DNA of 64,000 nt from Streptomyces cadmiisoli. GTDB lineage: Bacteria > Actinomycetota > Actinomycetes > Streptomycetales > Streptomycetaceae. Shown piece by piece: positions 8,118-16,280 of this stretch. The stretch lies in the NCBI RefSeq assembly GCF_003261055.1, contig NZ_CP030073.1, positions 3,038,001 through 3,102,000 on the forward strand, written 5' to 3'. A program made the translations under genes and the position numbers. Every line of letters begins with the position of its first letter. Positions within the stretch are counted from its first letter, which is position 1. Below the pieces are notes generated by a model. It did no database searches. It was not told the origin of the DNA and worked only from the letters and a program-made list of their open reading frames with translations.

Positions 8118-11100
8118 TCAGGTGGTGAGGGTTTCGGTCGGGAACAGTCCCAGCCGGTGCGCCACGGCCGCCGCCTCGCCGCGCCCGGAGACACCGAGCT
8201 TGCCCAGGATGTTGGAGACGTGGACGCTGGCCGTCTTCGGGGAGATGAAGAGTTCCTCGGCTATCTGGCGGTTGGTGCGGCCGGCCGAGACCAGCCGGAG
8301 CACATCGCGTTCCCGGCTGGTCAGGCCCAGGTCGTGGGCCGGGTCGTGGGGCCGCTGCTGCCGTGGGGCGGGGCCGAGACCGATGCGGGCGCGCTGGGCG
8401 AGCAGGCTGACGGCATCGGTGAGGGGTCGTGCGCCGAGGTGCTCGGCCACGGCGTGCGCGAGGCGCAGCAGTTCCGTGACACGGTCGCGCTCGTCGTCGC
8501 CGCCGGTGGCGAGCAGGGCCTCGGCCAGCCGGTGGCGGACGCGGGCGAGGTCGTAGGGGCGCTCCAGGCCTTCGAAGGCGGTGACCACCTCGGACCAGAC
8601 GTCCGGGGCGGTGATTCCCGCGGCCCACTGCAGTTCCGCGCGCACCCACAGGTCGTGGGCCTCCCAGATGGGCGCGCCCGTCGTGAGGCGCTTGGCGGCG
8701 CCGAGGATGCGGTCCAGGGCGGCTTCGCGGCCCTCCCGGGCGACGGGCAGTCGGCGGCTGTCCGCCTCGGCGGTGGCGGCGGCGAGCAGCAGCCTCCAGC
8801 CGAAGCGCTGGGTGCCGGGCGGGGTGCCGGCGTCGAGAGCGCGGTCGAGTGCGCCGCGGGCGTCCAGGACGCGGCCCTCCGAGGCGGCGACGCCGATGCC
8901 GATGAAGGCCAGCGGGAGCCACTGCTGGGGGACGGGGTCGTGGGTGCCGAAGGAGCTGTGTGCGGCGGCCAGTTGGCGGGCGGCCTCGGCGGCGTCACCG
9001 CGGGCCAGGGCGACATGGGCGAGGCACAGTGCGGCGGCGCCCCGGGGCTTGGCGCTGTGGCCCCGGCGCAGCGCGTTCGAGGCGGCCTCGGCGGCCTCGT
9101 CCCAGCGGCCGAGGGAGAACAGCGAGTCGGAGAGGTTGCCCCAGACGAATGCCTCGGTGTCCAGCAGACCGTACTTCCGGGCGAAGCCGGTTCCCTCCTC
9201 CAGGATCCCGACGGCTTCGGCGGAGCGGCCGACGGCTTCGAGTTCGGAGGGCAGGTTGACGTAGGTGCGGCCGGCGACATGGAAGTGGCCGTCGGCCAGG
9301 GACTGCTCCTTGACATCGTACAGCTCCGCGAGTCCGGTTTCGATGTCGCCGGCGTCGACGACGAGGACACCGCGGGTGACGCGGGCGTTCAGTTCGATCT
9401 CGCGGGCCCCGACCATGCGCGCGTACTGCACCGCCCGCTCCGCGGCGGCGAGGGCCTCGGCACCGGGTTCGTGCAGCATGCACCAGGTGGCGACGTTGGT
9501 CAGGACCTCGGCGTGCACTTCGGAGGGCGGCAGTCCGCGGACCAGTTCCTGCGCGGTGCCCAGTTCCTTCCAGCCGTCGTCGCGGCCCTTCGCCTGGACC
9601 AGCCGGGAGCGCTGGACCCAGAACCAGGCGGCGAGCAGCGGGTCATCCTCCTCGTCCAGCAGGCGCAGCGCCCGCTTGGTGATCTTCAGTGCGCGTTCGC
9701 GCTCTCCGCAGAAGCGGCCCGCGACGGCGGACGCGGCCATCAGGTCGAGGTAGCGCAGCGGGGTGGTCGCCGGGTCCGCGGCGTCGGGGGCGCGGTACAC
9801 CTCCGTGTGGTCGACGGGGCGCAGCGCGGCCTTCACCTCCTCGGGGGCGACGTCCCACAGCTCCATCGCGCGTTCCAGGAGCCCGAGTTGCTCGGAGTAG
9901 GCGTGCCGGCGGCGGGCGGCGGCCGACGCGTCGAGGACGGCGGGCAGCGCCTTGGCGGCGTCGCGGGCGTGGTACCAGTAGCTGGCCAGGCGCATGACGC
10001 GCTGGTCGGCGGGGACCAGGCCCGGGTCGGCCTCCAGGGCTTCGGCGTAGCGGCGGTTGAGGCGGGAGCGCTCGCCGGCCAGCAGGTCGTCGGCGACGGC
10101 CTCGCGGACCAGGGAGTGGCGGAAGCGGTATCCCTCGTCGTCGCCCGGGGTGGCGAGCAGGATGTTGGCGTTCACCGCCGCCCGCAGCGCCTCGATCAGA
10201 TCGTCCTCGGCGAGCCCGGCGACGGCGGCGAGCAGCCGGTACTCCACGGTGGAGCCGCCCTCGGCCACGATCCGGGTGACCCGCTGGGCGCTCTCGGGCA
10301 GCGTCTCGACCCGGACGAGGAGCAGGTCGCGCAGCGAGTCGGTCAGGCCGGTGCAGCAGTCCTCGGAGCAGGCGACGGCGAGTTCCTCGACGAAGAAGGC
10401 GTTGCCGTCGGAGCGCCGGAAGATCTCGTCGACGCGGTCCGGGTCCGGTTCCGCGGCGTGGATGCCCGCGATCTGGCGGGCGACCTCGGCGCGGTTGAAG
10501 CGGCCGAGTTCGATGCGGTGGACGGTGCGCATCCGGTCCAGCTCGGCGAGCAGGGGCCGCAGCGGATGGCGGCGGTGGATGTCGTCGGAGCGGTAGGTGG
10601 CGAGGACGACGAGGCGGCCGGTGCGCAGGGTGCGGAAGAGGTAGGCGAGGAGGTGGCGGGTGGAGGCGTCCGCCCAGTGCAGATCCTCCAGCGCGACGAG
10701 GACGGTGCGGTCGGCGGCGACGCGTTCCAGCAGGCGGGCGGTGAGTTCGAACAGGCGGGCCATGCCCTCCTCGTCGTGCCGGCCGGTTCCGGTCTCCCCC
10801 AGTTCGGGCAGCAGCCGGGCCAGTTCGTCCTCCTGGCCGGCCGCCGCGGCGGCCAGTTCGGCGGGCAGTTCGCGGCGCAGGGCGCGCAGCGCGGTGGAGA
10901 AGGGGGCGAAGGGCAGCCCGTCGGCGCCGATCTCGACACAGCCGCCGAGAGCGACCACGCTGCCCTCACGGGCCGCGGCCGCCGCGAACTCCTCCACGAG
11001 GCGGGTCTTGCCGACACCGGCCTCACCGCCCACCAGCAACGCCTGCGGCTCGCCCGCGGCGGCACGGGCGAGCGCGTCGTTCAGCGTGGTCAACTCCTCG

Positions 11101-11237
11101 GCGCGGCCGACGAACACGGGACTGACGGACCTGGTCTCCACGCGACCGAGCATCGCACGGGGGTCCGACGGCACGGCACCGGTTTTCGCCGCGGGCGCCA
11201 CGTCGGCGGCACCGTCCCGCCTGCCCTCGCGACTCAC
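8118..11237 (-). CDS. LAL-family LuxR-type ATPase transcriptional regulator
   Basis: A 1039-residue large ATP-binding regulator of the LuxR family. The N-terminal AAA/STAND ATPase has Walker A GGEAGVGKTRL (about residues 70-80) and a Walker B region VLVALEDLHWAD. A long middle of TPR-like Ala/Leu helices follows. The C-terminal helix-turn-helix reads LTSRERDVLRLVSAGRTNRQ and IAEELFISPKTASVHVSNIL. The frame is open to 11501, but the GTG at 11237 overlaps the stop of the upstream small gene as GTGA and lacks its own ribosome-binding site, which fits translational coupling. An internal ATG at 11153 is the other candidate. Ligand and targets cannot be inferred. Confidence 0.92.
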   Translation of the reverse strand: MSREGRRDGAADVAPAAKTGAVPSDPRAMLGRVETRSVSPVFVGRAEELTTLNDALARAAAGEPQALLVGGEAGVGKTRLVEEFAAAAAREGSVVALGGCVEIGADGLPFAPFSTALRALRRELPAELAAAAAGQEDELARLLPELGETGTGRHDEEGMARLFELTARLLERVAADRTVLVALEDLHWADASTRHLLAYLFRTLRTGRLVVLATYRSDDIHRRHPLRPLLAELDRMRTVHRIELGRFNRAEVARQIAGIHAAEPDPDRVDEIFRRSDGNAFFVEELAVACSEDCCTGLTDSLRDLLLVRVETLPESAQRVTRIVAEGGSTVEYRLLAAVAGLAEDDLIEALRAAVNANILLATPGDDEGYRFRHSLVREAVADDLLAGERSRLNRRYAEALEADPGLVPADQRVMRLASYWYHARDAAKALPAVLDASAAARRRHAYSEQLGLLERAMELWDVAPEEVKAALRPVDHTEVYRAPDAADPATTPLRYLDLMAASAVAGRFCGERERALKITKRALRLLDEEDDPLLAAWFWVQRSRLVQAKGRDDGWKELGTAQELVRGLPPSEVHAEVLTNVATWCMLHEPGAEALAAAERAVQYARMVGAREIELNARVTRGVLVVDAGDIETGLAELYDVKEQSLADGHFHVAGRTYVNLPSELEAVGRSAEAVGILEEGTGFARKYGLLDTEAFVWGNLSDSLFSLGRWDEAAEAASNALRRGHSAKPRGAAALCLAHVALARGDAAEAARQLAAAHSSFGTHDPVPQQWLPLAFIGIGVAASEGRVLDARGALDRALDAGTPPGTQRFGWRLLLAAATAEADSRRLPVAREGREAALDRILGAAKRLTTGAPIWEAHDLWVRAELQWAAGITAPDVWSEVVTAFEGLERPYDLARVRHRLAEALLATGGDDERDRVTELLRLAHAVAEHLGARPLTDAVSLLAQRARIGLGPAPRQQRPHDPAHDLGLTSRERDVLRLVSAGRTNRQIAEELFISPKTASVHVSNILGKLGVSGRGEAAAVAHRLGLFPTETLTT

Positions 11238-11419
11238 GCGGTGCGGGGGAACCGGTGCCGCCGCGGACGGCGGGTGTCCGCCCCGCCGACGGCGGCGCGT
11301 TCGGCGGCTTCGCGGCGGGCGGCGCGGGCGCGGCGCACGGCCTCGCGGGCCGTCCGCTCCCGGTCGGCCCGGCGGATCAGCTCGGCGGAACGGATCCGCT
11401 GGAGCTCGTACTCGTACAT
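11234..11419 (-). CDS. Arg/Ala-rich 61-residue protein coupled to LAL regulator
   Basis: Starts MYEYELQRIRSAELIRRADR and is then almost entirely Arg, Ala and Glu, predicted as one long basic helix ending in RRPRRHRFPRTA. The ATG follows GGGGAGAGAGCG. Its TGA overlaps the GTG of the LAL gene (GTGA). Short proteins beginning MYEYELQ are widespread in Streptomyces, but I know no function. The basic helix suggests nucleic-acid or membrane contact, which is inference only. Confidence 0.75.
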   Translation of the reverse strand: MYEYELQRIRSAELIRRADRERTAREAVRRARAARREAAERAAVGGADTRRPRRHRFPRTA

Positions 11420-11550
11420 CGCTCTCTCCCCTGTGAGACCGGTCGGTGGTGTCGCTCGGTGCGACGCCTCCACCTTCGTCCCCCAGGGGGGTCCGCCACA
11501 TCGGGAGAGTTCCTCATCTCGCGAGGGGTACGGGGCCTCAGAACGTGCGT

Positions 11551-11601
11551 GAGGGGTCCCGGGGCGCGCGTAAGGCACTCACGCCGGCCCTGGGACCCCT
11601 C
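11551..11601 (-). terminator. Strong hairpin downstream of membrane protein gene
   Basis: A perfect 10-bp stem GAGGGGTCCC/GGGACCCCTC (arms 11551-11560 and 11592-11601) encloses a GC-rich loop without a U-tract. It sits 16 bp after the stop at 11617 and upstream of the LAL pair, consistent with a streptomycete U-less terminator. Confidence 0.6.
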
Positions 11602-11616
11602 GGGAGGTGCGGGGAT

Positions 11617-12198
11617 TCAGCTTGTCGCGGGCAGTCCGAGCAGGACGTCGGTGTACTTCAGGACGGCCAGGACCAGACCGAGGACGCCGAGTGAGACACC
11701 GGCCCAGGAGACCGACTTGATCCAGGGGGCCTGCGGCCTGCCGGGAGCGCCGAACGCGGGCCGGGCCAGCACGACGACACCGACGACCAGCGCGGCCAGC
11801 GCGAACAGTCCGGCCCACAGCGCGTTGGCGTTCCAGGCGTCGCCGTAGCCCTCCCGGACCATGGTGGCGACGCTGGAGGACTGCGAGGTCTGCAACTGGC
11901 CCATCAGCGACTCGCGCGCGGAGGCCACCGTGCCGACCCAGCTGCCGGTCAGCGAGACGATGCCGAGGGCGGCCGAGACGACGGCGGCGGCACCCTGGCC
12001 GACGCCGGGGTCGACGGAATCCCCGGACCCGGCGTCCCGCGGGTCCTCGGTCCGCTCGTCGTCGTCCAGCACGTCGGAGTCGGCCCCTGGGGCCTCGCCG
12101 GTCACGGGGCCCTCCGCCTCAGGAGCCGTCTGCTCCTCGTCGGTCTTCGCCCCGGTGCCGTTCTCGGCGCCGGTCCCGTCCACAGTCTTGGTTGCCAT
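11617..12198 (-). CDS. Predicted membrane protein, unknown function
   Basis: 193 residues. About 75 N-terminal residues are acidic and disordered (Asp, Glu, Gly, Pro). Three hydrophobic segments follow: AAAVVSAALGIVSLTGSWVG, LWAGLFALAALVVGVVVLAR and AGVSLGVLGLVLAVLKYTDV. The acidic tail should be cytoplasmic. I do not recognise a family. The ATG at 12198 starts MATKTVDGTG; the longer frame overlaps the GNAT gene and is not needed. It lies 35 bp downstream of the GNAT gene, so the two may be one transcript with the MMPL gene. Confidence 0.75.
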   Translation of the reverse strand: MATKTVDGTGAENGTGAKTDEEQTAPEAEGPVTGEAPGADSDVLDDDERTEDPRDAGSGDSVDPGVGQGAAAVVSAALGIVSLTGSWVGTVASARESLMGQLQTSQSSSVATMVREGYGDAWNANALWAGLFALAALVVGVVVLARPAFGAPGRPQAPWIKSVSWAGVSLGVLGLVLAVLKYTDVLLGLPATS

Positions 12199-12233
12199 GC
12201 CAGGCACCGTACGGACGGAGTCTGAGAGGTTCC

Positions 12234-12809
12234 TTAATGATCGCTGCCGCTGGTGCGCGCGCCGGCCGCACGCCATTCGGGGGCGAGGATCGCCCAGATC
12301 TCGGAGTCCTGACGGACGCCGCGCCAGGGGAAGGACTCGCGCAGCACGCCCTCGCGGGTCATGCCGAGCCGACGGGCGACACTGACGCTGGCCTGGTTCG
12401 CGGATGCCGCGTGCCACTCCACGCGGTGCATGCCGCGCTCGCCGAACGCCCAGTCGATCAGGACACGGGACGCGCGCGTGACGAGGCCCTTGCCGGTCCC
12501 GGCGGGCTCCAGCCAGCAGCCGATCTCGCAGACGCCGGTCGCGGCGTCGAAGACGCGGAAGAGGACGCCGCCGACGAGCTTCCCGTCCAGCCAGAGCCCG
12601 TGCAGGGAGCCGCTGTCGGCGGCGCGCCGGTCGGCGTACGACTGGAGGAGGGCCCGCGCGGAGTCCGGGTCGGTGGCCTTGGAGCCGAACGGGATGTACC
12701 GGGTGATGAAGTCACGGCCGCGGTCGAGGTGGGCGAGGAACTCCTCGGCGTGCCAGGGCTCCAGGGGCCGCAGCAGGGCCCCGTCCTCACCGAGGGATAT
12801 CGCGTACAT
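12234..12809 (-). CDS. GNAT acetyltransferase, RimJ/RimL type
   Basis: 191 residues, cytoplasmic. Typical of the ribosomal-protein N-acetyltransferase-like GNAT group: LRPLEPWHAEEFLAHLDRGR at the start, CEIGCWLEPAGTGKGLVTRA as the acetyl-CoA loop (variant Q/RxxGxG/A), and HRVEWHAASANQASVSVARR with LGMTREGVLRE. The ATG at 12809 has a strong GGAGAAGGAG site that lies inside the end of the MMPL gene; the two coding regions overlap by 23 bp, which suggests coupling. The acceptor substrate is unknown. Confidence 0.88.
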   Translation of the reverse strand: MYAISLGEDGALLRPLEPWHAEEFLAHLDRGRDFITRYIPFGSKATDPDSARALLQSYADRRAADSGSLHGLWLDGKLVGGVLFRVFDAATGVCEIGCWLEPAGTGKGLVTRASRVLIDWAFGERGMHRVEWHAASANQASVSVARRLGMTREGVLRESFPWRGVRQDSEIWAILAPEWRAAGARTSGSDH

Positions 12810-15051
12810 CCTGTTGCCGCTCCTTCTCCAGTACGTCGACGACATCGGTGAGCTTCTCACGATCGGCGTCGGAGTCCCGGAGATTTTCCCGCCCGACGCG
12901 GCACTCGGGCGGCTCGATGCTGATGCGGGGCAGCCATCGGTCGAGCCCGCGGGGCAGCCACCAGTTGGCGCCGCCGAGGAGGTGCATCAGGGCGGGGACG
13001 AGGAGGGTGCGCAGGACGAACGCGTCCAGGGCGACGGCGGCGGCCAGCGCGATGCCGAACATGGCGATGACACGGTCGCCGCTGAGGACGAAGGCGAGGA
13101 ACACCGCGATCATGATGACCGCGGCGGAGTTGATGACCCGGCCGGTCTCGGCGAGGCCGACGCGGACGGCCCGCCGGTTGTCGCCGGTCTCCAGCCACTC
13201 CTCGTACATCCGGCTGACCAGGAACACCTGGTAGTCCATGGAGAGTCCGAACAGCACGGACACCATGATCACGGGCAGGAACGGCTCTATCGGGCCCGCG
13301 CTGCCGAGGCCGAGCAGTTCACTGCCCCAGCCCCACTGGAAGATCGCGACGACGACGCCGAACGCGCCGGTGACGGCGAACATGTTCATCGCTGCCGCCT
13401 TCAGCGGGATGCCGACGGAGCGGAAAGCCAGCAGGAGCAGCAGGCAGCCGAGCGCGATGACGGCCCCGACGAACAGCGGCATCTTCCCGACGATGACGTC
13501 GGCGAAGTCGTCGTAGCCGGCCGTCACGCCCCCGACGTGCACATCGAGCGAGGTGCCCGTCTCGGCGCGCGGCAGCACCTCGGTGCGCAGCCGGTCCACC
13601 AGCTCACTGGTGGTCTTCGACTGCGGGGAGGACTCGGGTACGACGGTCAGGTGGGCGGTGTGGCCGCCGGTGTCGAAGGTCGCCGGTGTCACGGCCGCCA
13701 CGCCCTTCGTGCCGCGCAGCGTGGCGTCGAGGTTGTCGAGGGCGAGCCGGGCCTCGGCCCCGTGCACCTCGGTGACCAGGACGAGGGGTCCGTTCACGCC
13801 GGGGCCGAAGCCGTCGGCCAGCAGGTCGTAGGCCTGCCGGGTGGTCGTGGACTCGGGGTTGTTGCCCTGGTCGGAGGTGCCCAGATGGAGCGAGAAGGTG
13901 GGTACGGCGAGCAGGGCGACGAGGCCGATCGCGATGGCGCCGAGCTTCTTGGGGTGCCGTTCGACGAAGGCGGCCCAGCGGGCGGCGAACCCGGTGGCCA
14001 CCTCGGGCTCGGGACCGTGCTCGGCCAGCCGGCGGCGCTCGCGGCGGCTGAGGGCGCGCATGCCGATGAGCGACAGCAGCGCGGGCAACAGGGTCACGGA
14101 GGCCGCGACGCTGAGGACCACGGTCAGCGAGGCCGCCACGGCGACGCCGTTGAGGAAGCCCAGCCGCAGGATCAGCATGCCCAGCAGGGCGATGCACACG
14201 GTGGCACCGGCGAAGACCACCGCGCGTCCGGTGGTGGCGACGGCGTTGGTGGCCGCCTCGGCGACGCTCAGGCCGCGTTTCAGACCGCGCCGGTGCCTGG
14301 TCACGATGAACAGCGCGTAGTCGATGCCGACGCCGAGCCCGACCAGCATGCCGAGCATCGGCGCGAAGTCGGCCACGGTCATGGCGTGCCCGAGCAGCAC
14401 GATCCCGGCGTACGCGGTGCCGACGCCGATCAGCGCGGTGGCGATGGGCAGCAGGGACGCGGCGAGCGAGCCGAAGGCGAGGAACAGCACGACGGCCGCG
14501 ACGAGCACACCGACGACCTCGGCGATGTGTCCGCCGGGCGACTCGGTGATGCCGATGGCTGCACCGCCCAGCTCCACCGTCAGCCCGTCGGCCTCGGCGG
14601 CCTTCGCGGTGTCCACGACGGCCCGCGCCTGGGATTCCGGGATGTCCTGCGGCTGGGCCTCGAAGGCGACGGAGGCGTAGGCGGTGCGTCCGTCCCGGCT
14701 CAGCTGGGCGGCGCCCTGGCCCTCGTAGGGGCTCACCACGGACGCCACGCCGGGCAGCTCCGCTATCCGGTTCAGGGTGCGGGTCATCGTCTGTTCGACG
14801 TCGGCGGCGCGCACGGTGCCGGACTCGGTGCGCCAGACGACGGTGCCGCTCGCGCCGCCCAGGTTCGGGAAGTTCTTCTGGAGCAGTTCCTCGGCGCGGC
14901 CGGACTCGGTGCCGGGCACGTTGTAGTCGTTCGAGTAGGCCGAGCCCGTGACGGCTGCCGCGGCGGTGACCCCGCCGAAGGCGAGCAGCCAGAGCAGGAC
15001 GGCTGCAAGGCGGTTCCGAACACACCAACGTGCAAGGGCGGCCACGAACAT
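12787..15051 (-). CDS. MMPL-family RND transporter
   Basis: 754-residue inner-membrane RND-type transporter. After a first helix (LAAVLLWLLAFGGVTAAAAV), an extracytoplasmic domain begins SAYSNDYNVPGTESGRAEEL. A block of helices carries the MMPL signature region with VGLGVGIDYALFIVTRHR. A second soluble domain and a second helical block containing VLFGLSMDYQVFLVSRMYEE follow. The two Asp-Tyr pairs (GIDYALF and SMDYQVF) are the proton-relay positions of MmpL proteins. The ATG at 15051 (MFVAALARWC) has GGGAG just before it. The substrate may be a lipid or a drug and cannot be predicted. Confidence 0.92.
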   Translation of the reverse strand: MFVAALARWCVRNRLAAVLLWLLAFGGVTAAAAVTGSAYSNDYNVPGTESGRAEELLQKNFPNLGGASGTVVWRTESGTVRAADVEQTMTRTLNRIAELPGVASVVSPYEGQGAAQLSRDGRTAYASVAFEAQPQDIPESQARAVVDTAKAAEADGLTVELGGAAIGITESPGGHIAEVVGVLVAAVVLFLAFGSLAASLLPIATALIGVGTAYAGIVLLGHAMTVADFAPMLGMLVGLGVGIDYALFIVTRHRRGLKRGLSVAEAATNAVATTGRAVVFAGATVCIALLGMLILRLGFLNGVAVAASLTVVLSVAASVTLLPALLSLIGMRALSRRERRRLAEHGPEPEVATGFAARWAAFVERHPKKLGAIAIGLVALLAVPTFSLHLGTSDQGNNPESTTTRQAYDLLADGFGPGVNGPLVLVTEVHGAEARLALDNLDATLRGTKGVAAVTPATFDTGGHTAHLTVVPESSPQSKTTSELVDRLRTEVLPRAETGTSLDVHVGGVTAGYDDFADVIVGKMPLFVGAVIALGCLLLLLAFRSVGIPLKAAAMNMFAVTGAFGVVVAIFQWGWGSELLGLGSAGPIEPFLPVIMVSVLFGLSMDYQVFLVSRMYEEWLETGDNRRAVRVGLAETGRVINSAAVIMIAVFLAFVLSGDRVIAMFGIALAAAVALDAFVLRTLLVPALMHLLGGANWWLPRGLDRWLPRISIEPPECRVGRENLRDSDADREKLTDVVDVLEKERQQDVRDIPR

Positions 15052-15237
15052 GCTCCCAGTGTGGTGACTTGTGGATCTTTGACCGGGAACAGTCGTCCAG
15101 GAACTGAACAGCCCGCAAAGAACGCATGAGCAATGCACGGCCACTCTGGCAGGCGGAACTGATCGTTGGGTTGTTTCGTGGGCTTGTTCACAGGCATAAA
15201 GGGGCTGTCAGAACGGCCGATCGCGCACCGGCGCCCG

Positions 15238-16104
15238 TCAGTCGAACTGGTCCCCCAGCGCCATCACCATCACTCCGCCGACCAGCGTCCACACGGCGCG
15301 CCGGGTACGGCCGCGCGCCCCGAGGAGCGCGGCGAGGGCGCAGAGCGCCGCGCCGACGGCGTACGCGGCAGCGGCGAGCGCCGGAGCCGCGCCGCCCGTG
15401 GCGCGGAGTACGGCCGCGGCCAGTCCCGCGAGCGCGAGCACCGCCCCCGTACCGACGGCCGACCACCGGGCCCGCCGCGCGTCCTCCGCGGGGTCGTCGG
15501 GGTCGTCCGGCTCATCGAGCTCTTCGGCGTCTTCCACGCGCCGTACGGGATCGGCGATGTCGTCGGGGTCTTGCGCGACTTGCGCGGTATCGGCGATGTC
15601 GTCGGAGTCTTGCCCGACTTGCGCGGAATCGGTGACGTCGTCGGAGTCTTGCCCGCCTTGCGCGGAATCGGTGACGTCGTCGGAGTCTTGCCCGACTTGC
15701 GCGGAATCGGTGACGTCGTCGGAGTCTTGCCCGCCTTGCGCGGAATCGGTGACGTCGTCGGCGACCTTGGCGCCGTGCGCGGAATCGCGGACGTCCTCGC
15801 CAACTTCCGCACCTTGTACGGGGTCTCCGCCCGCACCGGCCGCTACGGCTCCGCGCGCCGCGTCGTCCCGCACACCGACCGCTGCCGCGCCCGGCGCGAA
15901 CTCGCCGCCCTCCCCGGCCTGTTCCGCCGCCGACGTGGTCTCGTCGCCCCTCCCGGCCGCTGCCGCCCCGCGCGCCGCGTCGTCGCCCGGCCCGGATTCT
16001 CCGGTCCGCGTGCCGACCGTCTCCGGCCCCGCTTCCGGCTCGGCCGTCTCGGCCGTCTCGGCGAGCGGCTCGGAGGGCGTGTCGGAATCAGCGCGTCCAC
16101 TCAT
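15238..16104 (-). CDS. Repeat-containing membrane protein, unknown
   Basis: 288 residues in three parts. Residues 1-102 are acidic, Ala/Gly/Glu-rich and disordered. Residues 103-195 are seven units of a 13-residue repeat (consensus DVTDSAQGGQDSD), the four central copies nearly identical with Gly and Val alternating at one position. The C-terminus (about 212-288) has three hydrophobic segments, starting SAVGTGAVLALAGLAAAVLR. Predicted topology: a long acidic tail on a small membrane anchor. I recognise no family. The start has no clear ribosome-binding site. It lies downstream of gatB but is separated from it by a strong terminator. Confidence 0.7.
   Translation of the reverse strand: MSGRADSDTPSEPLAETAETAEPEAGPETVGTRTGESGPGDDAARGAAAAGRGDETTSAAEQAGEGGEFAPGAAAVGVRDDAARGAVAAGAGGDPVQGAEVGEDVRDSAHGAKVADDVTDSAQGGQDSDDVTDSAQVGQDSDDVTDSAQGGQDSDDVTDSAQVGQDSDDIADTAQVAQDPDDIADPVRRVEDAEELDEPDDPDDPAEDARRARWSAVGTGAVLALAGLAAAVLRATGGAAPALAAAAYAVGAALCALAALLGARGRTRRAVWTLVGGVMVMALGDQFD
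15520..15798 (-). repeat. 39-bp in-frame tandem repeat (about 7 copies)
   Basis: Tandem 39-bp units encode the 13-residue repeats of the membrane protein above. The middle four units differ at only one or two bases, with a two-unit (78-bp) higher-order alternation (GGQ versus VGQ); outer units are diverged. Such perfect internal copies are prone to length change by slippage or recombination. Confidence 0.85.
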
Positions 16105-16220
16105 GGCGCGCGAGCGTAGCGCCTGCGGCGGGTACGTCGGGTGCCGGGCCGGAGCTTGCGCAGCCCGCGTACGCGCATCCGTCGGTACGCGCGGCGTGGG
16201 TGCGCTGATGCCCCGTCATG

Positions 16221-16258
16221 CCCGAGGGGACGCACCGTGATCGGTGCGTCCCCTCGGG
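16221..16258. terminator. Terminator after gatB
   Basis: A perfect 16-bp stem, CCCGAGGGGACGCACC with its complement, around a 6-base GTGATC loop, 23 bp after the gatB stop. There is no U-tract, which is usual here. It separates the Gat operon from the repeat-protein gene. Confidence 0.85.
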
Positions 16259-16280
16259 GCCTCGCTCATCGCGTGGGTGT

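Noticed and set aside
8157..11552. 1131-codon plus-strand ORF opposite the LAL regulator
   Set aside because: Long antisense open frame produced by high GC; the Val/Gly/Gln-rich translation has no domain, while the minus strand has Walker and HTH motifs.
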